Source: Biscogniauxia marginata
Lineage: Eukaryota > Ascomycota > Sordariomycetes > Xylariales > Xylariaceae
Assembly (NCBI GenBank): GCA_022695795.1
Contig: MU404105.1
Span: forward strand, 232,705 to 296,704
Direction of reading: 5' to 3'
DNA: 64,000 nucleotides
Positions 58,446 through 64,000 of the stretch are shown one piece after another. The notes under the pieces were generated by a model. The model made no database searches and was not told the DNA's origin. It saw nothing but the letters and a program-made list of their open reading frames with translations. Position 1 is the first letter of the stretch. The number at the start of each line of letters is the position of its first letter. Both the position numbers and the translations under genes were made by a program.

Positions 58446-60578
58446 TCAATTGTGCCGACTTTCCGCCAGTAGCTCAGGCGGTACTTCATTAGCGCTGCTT
58501 TCCCTGCTTAATTCGTGATGCTCCTCTTCTTCTCTCGGTTCTCCTATTTCCTTAGCTTTGCCCTTGTTTTGAGGAGGGCTGTGGAGAGTGAGAAACTCGG
58601 GTGGTATCTCGTTGGGATGTTCATCATCGCTGTCTTGGCGCGCGCGTGCCGTTTCGCTCAGCAGGCCAGGAGGCACTTCGTTGTCACTCTCCTCCCTATG
58701 ATCACCCAATAGATCCGCCGGTACGCTATTTTGTTCCTCGGCACCACCCCATCGACGGACCACGCTTCCGCTTAATTCTTCTTCCTGGTCTACTTGTTTT
58801 GTGTGACCACGCTCTGTGCTCTGTTCATGTAAGTCGACTAAATCACCGCCATTGGCCATCTTCGTAAGCGAGATGGTCCGCGGCGGTGTCACAACTCCAT
58901 CTGCATACCCGGCTATCTCAAGGGTCTCGCCTAGGTGTCTCTTCAGCCCAGCGAAAAAGTTAAGCTCGGCACCGATAGCAGCCACCAGAAGATTCCAACC
59001 CTGAGCCTCGGTATAGCCATGCAGGTCCTCGAGCTCTTTAATTGTCGTCTTGCAAAGCTTATATTGTTTCTGCAGGATCTCCCCCGGTTCGCTAAACTCG
59101 GGAGTTAGTTGCCGATAAGAATACTTCGCAATGACACCCATAGAGAAGCTGAGCTGTGCGTCTTGGGCACTCAGCAGACGGAGCGTATCGCGCCACAATT
59201 GGCTGCCCTCTTCAAGGGCGACACGCTCCTTATCGACGGCCGATTTTCGCCTTTCAAGTACCTGTACCTCACCCTCCCACCAGTCCTTTGCCATGGCCAT
59301 TGTTCGTCTCTCCGGTCGTAGGGAAAGGAACTGGAAACCGGATATGTGTTTGTCGACAAGAGCCTTGATATCTTGGTCTTGCGACATAAGATCCTCCACT
59401 TCTAGGACTTCGACGCCGGGCCATTTCATAATGTCGTAAATCCCTCTGTCACATTCTTTCAGTGCGCCCTGGTATCCACTGAGAGTCGAGTCCCTGATGC
59501 TTTTTGTCTCCTGTAGTTTGTTCTCTAGCATTGCCTTCTCTTTCTTCAACTCTCGTAGTCTCTGCTCGCACTTTTCGATGTCCTGCACGACGAGACGATG
59601 TTGCTGCTCCATCGTCTTAATCTCGTTCTTGATTGGCTGATCACGTTCTGCCTCGATGGCCTCCATCTCGGCGGTAATCGATCTTTTCTGGGTCGACAAG
59701 TTACGTAGCCGTGACAGAGCAGCTTTGCGTTCGGCCAGTGCCGTAGCAATGTAGGCATCTTCCTCGTTCTTCAAGTCGGAGAGCATGCTCATGCAGCGCG
59801 TAATTCCGACACGTGCTTCCCGTTTTGACAGCGGTCTCTTCTTCGGCTGGCGCACAGGCATAACATAGCCGGCCGATTTACTTGACTGCGTCGATGTCGA
59901 CGTTGAGGATGAAGCCGGAGTTGCCGACCGCTTGTCATCTTTGGATAAGTCACGCATCTCCCGCTCCAGCGCAGCATTTTGTGCGTCTAAGAGCTTTTGG
60001 AGCTCCTGGTGCAGGTGGCGCTCGCGCCTTTGTATTTGTCTAAAGGTTTGGTCGACCTGGGAGTTCGGTGCGTGGTCGGATGAATTGCGACGAACCATGA
60101 ACATGCTCTCGAGAAAGGACACCTGAGGGCCGGCACTAAAGGCGCGAGGGTTGTGAGGATCAGGAGGGAAGGGCGGGCGCCAGATGTCAGGACCTTTAGA
60201 ATCTCTCTGGCGGTTTTCGAAGGCTTGTTTCCCGGCCCTATAGCCGTCCATGCGGTCACTAGCTCCGTATGGAAGGAATGTAGGCTTGGGGGTCTCGGGA
60301 TAAGCGACTGCGGTAGCTTTTCCTTTGCCCTCACCCTTTATTGAAGTCTGAGCTGCTATAGTGGTGTTCCCTACGGCAAGACCGGAAGAGCCTAGTGGCC
60401 CCCCCTGGTAGACAAAGTCGCGAGCTGAATCGGGGGAGAGGAGCGCATGGTCGGGTCGAGGGGAGAGTTCGGAGAGGTCGTGCTCGTCCGTCCTCCGCGG
60501 AGGTGAACGGGGTATAAAAGAGGACATGCCGCCTTCGCCGAGTCCCAGTTTCGAGAGAAAAGAAGCTCCAAAGTTCAT
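58446..60578 (-). CDS. coiled-coil protein resembling autophagy protein Atg28
   Basis: A single exon encodes 710 aa starting MNFGASFLSKLGLGEGGMSSF. A disordered N-terminus is followed by SFLESMFMVRRNSSDHAPNS and a long charged helix, RQIQRRERHLHQELQKLLDAQ. A large coiled coil lies in the middle (about residues 290-370, rich in KNEIKTMEQQ-type heptads), then WPGVEVLEVEDLMSQDQDIK and a folded region around QLTPEFSEPGEILQKQYKL. The layout and the helix resemble proteins annotated as Atg28 in filamentous fungi, an autophagy factor first found in methylotrophic yeast; I hold this at moderate confidence. The last 110 residues contain four (E)(V/I)PPxLL-like motifs in acidic disorder. Confidence 0.6.
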   Translation of the reverse strand: MNFGASFLSKLGLGEGGMSSFIPRSPPRRTDEHDLSELSPRPDHALLSPDSARDFVYQGGPLGSSGLAVGNTTIAAQTSIKGEGKGKATAVAYPETPKPTFLPYGASDRMDGYRAGKQAFENRQRDSKGPDIWRPPFPPDPHNPRAFSAGPQVSFLESMFMVRRNSSDHAPNSQVDQTFRQIQRRERHLHQELQKLLDAQNAALEREMRDLSKDDKRSATPASSSTSTSTQSSKSAGYVMPVRQPKKRPLSKREARVGITRCMSMLSDLKNEEDAYIATALAERKAALSRLRNLSTQKRSITAEMEAIEAERDQPIKNEIKTMEQQHRLVVQDIEKCEQRLRELKKEKAMLENKLQETKSIRDSTLSGYQGALKECDRGIYDIMKWPGVEVLEVEDLMSQDQDIKALVDKHISGFQFLSLRPERRTMAMAKDWWEGEVQVLERRKSAVDKERVALEEGSQLWRDTLRLLSAQDAQLSFSMGVIAKYSYRQLTPEFSEPGEILQKQYKLCKTTIKELEDLHGYTEAQGWNLLVAAIGAELNFFAGLKRHLGETLEIAGYADGVVTPPRTISLTKMANGGDLVDLHEQSTERGHTKQVDQEEELSGSVVRRWGGAEEQNSVPADLLGDHREESDNEVPPGLLSETARARQDSDDEHPNEIPPEFLTLHSPPQNKGKAKEIGEPREEEEHHELSRESSANEVPPELLAESRHN

Positions 60579-62583
60579 GTTCCGGCAAAGAGACGCTCGA
60601 GTGCAATTAGTTAGCTGGGTATCAAGTGCTGGATCGCATGGTGTTGGAGGGAAAAGAAGAAGGCAGGCTTCAAGGATGTAGGATTTATAGGCAAGATATC
60701 ACGAGCAAGAAGGACTCAGGCGTGGTGCCGTTTGAGTCAACGACGGGCGGACATTTGTTTCTGTGGAACTACATGAGTGTTACTTGTAGGCACTGACTAG
60801 GTTAGGTAGAAAAGGTATCAGGTCAAGCCGCCGCCGACGATTTGGGATGACACGACGGGATGATATCAGCCACTGGAGCTTCGATGGCTGGGGTGCGGGT
60901 TGTGATCCTTAGGTAGGTATCGATAAGGCCTTGCAGGGGGGTCATTAAGGCTCACGAGGGGTGCGGCAGGTGCTCAACTGAGAGACATGCAGCCCTGTTA
61001 AGTGGGAGACAGGTGACCTCCCATTGGTTCATTTTCATCTTAGTAAGCAATCACTACCTGGTAAGTACATACACTGATAAATAGGTACATATATTACCTC
61101 GTAGATACCTGTTTAGGTCGATTCATACTATATTTTTATGTGAAACCTTTAATTCTAACTAGACAACATGCATTGGAGGATTATAATACCTCTGTATTAT
61201 ATTAACTCTCATTATTCACCACGTGTATAATTCCAGCTATGTACTTGTGTGGAAATATTTTTCTTAATATGACGTAGGTAAGAAGGATAAGAGGTTCTGT
61301 GGGTAGAAATGATAATAACATCTAGTGCACGGATGTATGCAATAAACAGGAAATAACTAGAACCCCACTAAGATCCATCCATTTTCTAGTGAGAGACGGG
61401 ACTTGCTTGCTTCAAAGTATGAATAACAAACACTCATACTACTCCCATCACCGTCAAGGTACTGGGAGGCTCTCCGGAGCATTTGCGACCTTGTTTATTA
61501 TTAATTAATATATATTAACATGGGGATTAACATGAGTAGATCCTCGCATGTTACCTACGCTAGATATGGAATATCCCCTTGTTGGCCCCGGCAGCTTTGT
61601 TCATGCAACTAATTTGCTAAGTATCTGAAACACCTTCAATTCTTCCTATTCGGGGAGCTTGCTGTTGATCATCCATACCAACCTTATGTATGTAGGTAGT
61701 CGAATCCCTAGGTATCAATGTACTTACTACACGACAAGCTTTGTTCAATTTTATATGCAAACTAAGGTTCCCGAGAGACACAGTTGGGTCTGGTACTTGC
61801 AATCGCTATATGGAAGTAAGATATACTACATGTAACTGTCGGGAATCTGGGTTTGTCAAAGCACACCTGTATTAAGCTTCCATGTCTAGATACCTACTTC
61901 ATTATGTCGGGTCTCGGTATGTTACTTAGGGTATGGATGTACATAATCGCCTCCGGCACTTTTACCAACTCCCCCACAGGACCATCCTGCAAATATCCTC
62001 TCTCCAATCATTTCTCGCATCGACTCGTTTGCGCTTCTCGATATGGCAGCTCCTTGGCTTAATTTGTGGGCTCCAAATCGGATTCTCGTTGACCGCGCGG
62101 GGGATATGCCAGCTTCCATTGCCAGAGCCCCCTGCAGATGTGTTAATTCTTCGCATTATGTATATACGTACGATACTATGTCTTCCTGCAAGCTGGGATT
62201 GGATTTTATCCCATTCACCTCTGTTCTCCCGTCGCGTGGCTTTTACTTACACCTTCGTCCTCTGTCCTTCGCCCTCAATGACGTACCTCTAAAGCGCCAT
62301 GGTCCCGGAAGAGCTGTCGGGGTCGCGTCCATTCACTCACTTACTCATTCACTAGGGCGCCATCAAAAAGTACATAAGCCAATCGACTTTATACGAAGAA
62401 TAGTACTTGATCAATCCATATTTCGAGGGTCAATTGAGAATCTAGATCACTGATCCGAGGAATCCTCTCTCACGCTGGGCATCTAGAAAACGTCTATTTC
62501 CCGACCGCGAGACATATCAGTGAAGTGACGCGAGAGAAAGAGAGAGTGAAGTAGAGCTTGGCACACGTCTCTCTCCGACAACT
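60579..62583. other. intergenic, AT-rich, no gene seen
   Basis: About 2 kb. TAGGTAGGTATCG at 60911-60923 and further TACCT/AGGTA words to about 61115 lie upstream of the Atg28-like gene. Several short plus ORFs at 61853-62453 have no recognisable content. An imperfect GAGAGAAAGAGAGAG tract at 62529-62547 precedes the next gene. Confidence 0.4.
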
Positions 62584-63500
62584 ATGGGCATCTCGCTCGT
62601 CTCCCTTGTCGTCGGCCTGGCCGGGCTTGGCGCAGCTCTACCCGGAGGACCTCTCCAAGGTCGACAAACAACACAGGTATACCATTCCACATGCGTCACA
62701 TATAACTTACGCGAGGGCTACTTTCTCACATTCCTCTACAGACCCCTGCATCTACCATCACAGGTTACGCGCATCCTCTCAGCCTCTCACCACTCAAAAC
62801 GCGCGAGGTCACGGCGACACCTCTGAGCTACCCGTCGCCGCCAACCCCCATTAGCGTCCCGGTCTCGGGAGCGACATCCCCAGCAGCAGCAGCTACCGCG
62901 GCGCAAATCAAGAAGCCCGCCGCCGCCTCTGCCGCCTCGTCGGGCGACGGCGCGGGCTGTACCTCAATCGGGGGCGGCTACCCGACGCAGACGGTGCCGG
63001 CCTTCTGCAACCCGTCCCAGCTAGTCAACGCCCCGACGCTCGCGAGCAAGAGCGGCCTGGCCGTCGCCACCGTCACCGTCAGCGGCGTGACCAACAAGCT
63101 CGACTGCTGCGCCGAGTGCGCGGGCATCTACAACTGCTTCGCCTGGCAGTTCAAGCCCGTGTACTCGGGCAAGCCCAGCGAGCGGCTGCCCGGCGGCTTC
63201 GACCCCTGGGGCCGCGGCGACTGCGAGGCCCTCTACTACACGGGCCCCGTCGACGGGGACGGCGGCGTGAGCACCGACGGCGCCGCGAGCGTCTGCCCGA
63301 ACGGCAGGCTCGAGGACATGCTCGTGGGCACGAACAACACCGAAGTTGGGCCCGATGGCGAGACGGAGCGCTGGAGCAATCTGTACTTCAACGGGTGGAA
63401 TCACGGGAGTTGCGGCGATGCCAAGGGTATCTTCGAGGGTGGTACGGATCCGGGGGTAGGCGATGCAGATAGCCTCTGTGACAACTCTGCTGCGTCATGA
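62584..63500 (+). CDS. secreted Cys-rich protein with apple/PAN-like domain
   Basis: Two exons (62584..62676 and 62742..63500) join in phase 0 to 283 aa. The first exon is almost exactly the signal peptide (MGISLVSLVVGLAGLGAALP). A Pro/Thr/Ser/Ala-rich, presumably O-glycosylated stalk follows, then a domain with about ten cysteines: GCTSIGGGYP, AFCNPS, LDCCAECAGIYNCFAWQFKP and GDCEALYY, which resembles PAN/apple-type domains. A final part has SVCPNG, NHGSCGDAKG and ends DSLCDNSAAS. The second exon is very GC-rich. It is probably a secreted or wall-associated protein; function unknown. No GPI signal is seen. Confidence 0.78.
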
Positions 63501-63891
63501 CCACAACGTGTAAGGCGTGGAGAGCAGAAGTTGGTTTTAAAAAAATTTCTAGGTACCTACCTACCTACCTAAGTCAGGAAAATTTGGAACGAGTGATACG
63601 ATACCTAAGGGATTAATTCTTTAATCACAAAAGGAACCCCGTTCCTTTTTAGCATTCTCATGGCATCTTGTTAAAAAAAAAAATTTTTCATGCTTTCTAA
63701 CATAACGTGATCGCAGACGACACCACAGGTGTAGCACACCACGAACTTGAGGGCCACACCTAATGGTTTTACTCTTCAACGGCCCCTACTATGTGTCTTC
63801 CGTGTAGATATAAATACTCTGAATCACCATCTGTGAATAAAGCAAATAAGCCGCCTACTCCACAAAAGTTATTCATAGTAGGCAATGTTTT

Positions 63892-63893
<2 letters not shown>
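63501..63893. other. 3' flank and intergenic, no gene
   Basis: Includes GGTACCTACCTACCTACCTAAG at 63552-63573, the purest form of the TACCTA word in the window, and several A/T homopolymer runs. No gene seen. Confidence 0.45.
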
Positions 63894-63932
<39 letters not shown>

Positions 63933-63948
63933 GGGGGGGGGGGGGGGG
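63894..63948. repeat. poly-T (38) followed by poly-G (17)
   Basis: T runs from 63894 to 63931 and is followed at once by G to 63948, then A-rich sequence. Such a composite homopolymer is unusual in a genome and may mark an assembly or sequencing artefact near a contig end. Confidence 0.9.
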
Positions 63949-64000
63949 AAAATTATGTGGGCACAAAAAAAAAAGCCTTGGGGACCAGAGAAAAAGAAAA

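Noticed and set aside
1..64000. CRISPR arrays, operons, ribosome binding sites, insertion sequences
   Set aside because: The window is eukaryotic (fungal); no regular repeat-spacer arrays or bacterial signals were seen.

Overview
This window is from a filamentous ascomycete (Pezizomycotina, most likely Sordariomycetes; the order cannot be proved from the sequence alone). The genes carry short spliceosomal introns, mostly 45-160 bp, with GTAAGT/GTATGT-type donors and CTAAC/CTGAC branch sites. The gene content is typically fungal: Spt5, NAT10/Kre33, a Cab4-type PPAT, an An11-type WD40 protein, Egh16-like and DUF1996 secreted proteins, and a LaeA-like methyltransferase. I worked out exon joins by hand from frame, splice sites and protein similarity. 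The reading frame is continuous across every join given.

Left part (1-24 kb) is accessory-like. The order is: the 3' part of a ZZ/EF-hand protein; a secreted lactonase-type beta-propeller; an MDR (enoyl-reductase-like) oxidoreductase; a leaderless GH16 glucanase; a six-exon cytochrome P450; a ten-exon LaeA-like methyltransferase; an Egh16-like secreted protein with an (Asp-Ala)n tail; a decayed MDR gene; and a DUF4149/TMEM205 membrane protein. Long AT-rich stretches without recognisable genes separate them. The oxidoreductase, P450 and methyltransferase look like a small tailoring set, but no PKS, NRPS or terpene synthase backbone is visible.

Middle (24-43 kb): a striking 153-aa protein in which all six cysteines are Cys-Pro and lie in a duplicated module; the complete nine-exon NAT10/Kre33 rRNA acetyltransferase; a small C2H2 protein with one damaged finger; an 814-aa FAD monooxygenase fused to a C-terminal multi-pass membrane domain; an alpha/beta hydrolase; a secreted DUF1996 protein; a 59-aa basic micro-gene; and a small MCYY-start protein.

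Right part (43-64 kb) is mostly housekeeping: Spt5, an An11/TTG1/DCAF7-type WD40 protein, phosphopantetheine adenylyltransferase, an SDR, a RING protein, a coiled-coil protein resembling Atg28, and a secreted Cys-rich protein. Upstream regions here, and upstream of NAT10, are rich in a TAGGTA/TACCTA word. This word is the most obvious non-coding signal in the window. The most interesting loci are the Cys-Pro module protein (24172-24633) and the monooxygenase-membrane fusion (32398-34968).
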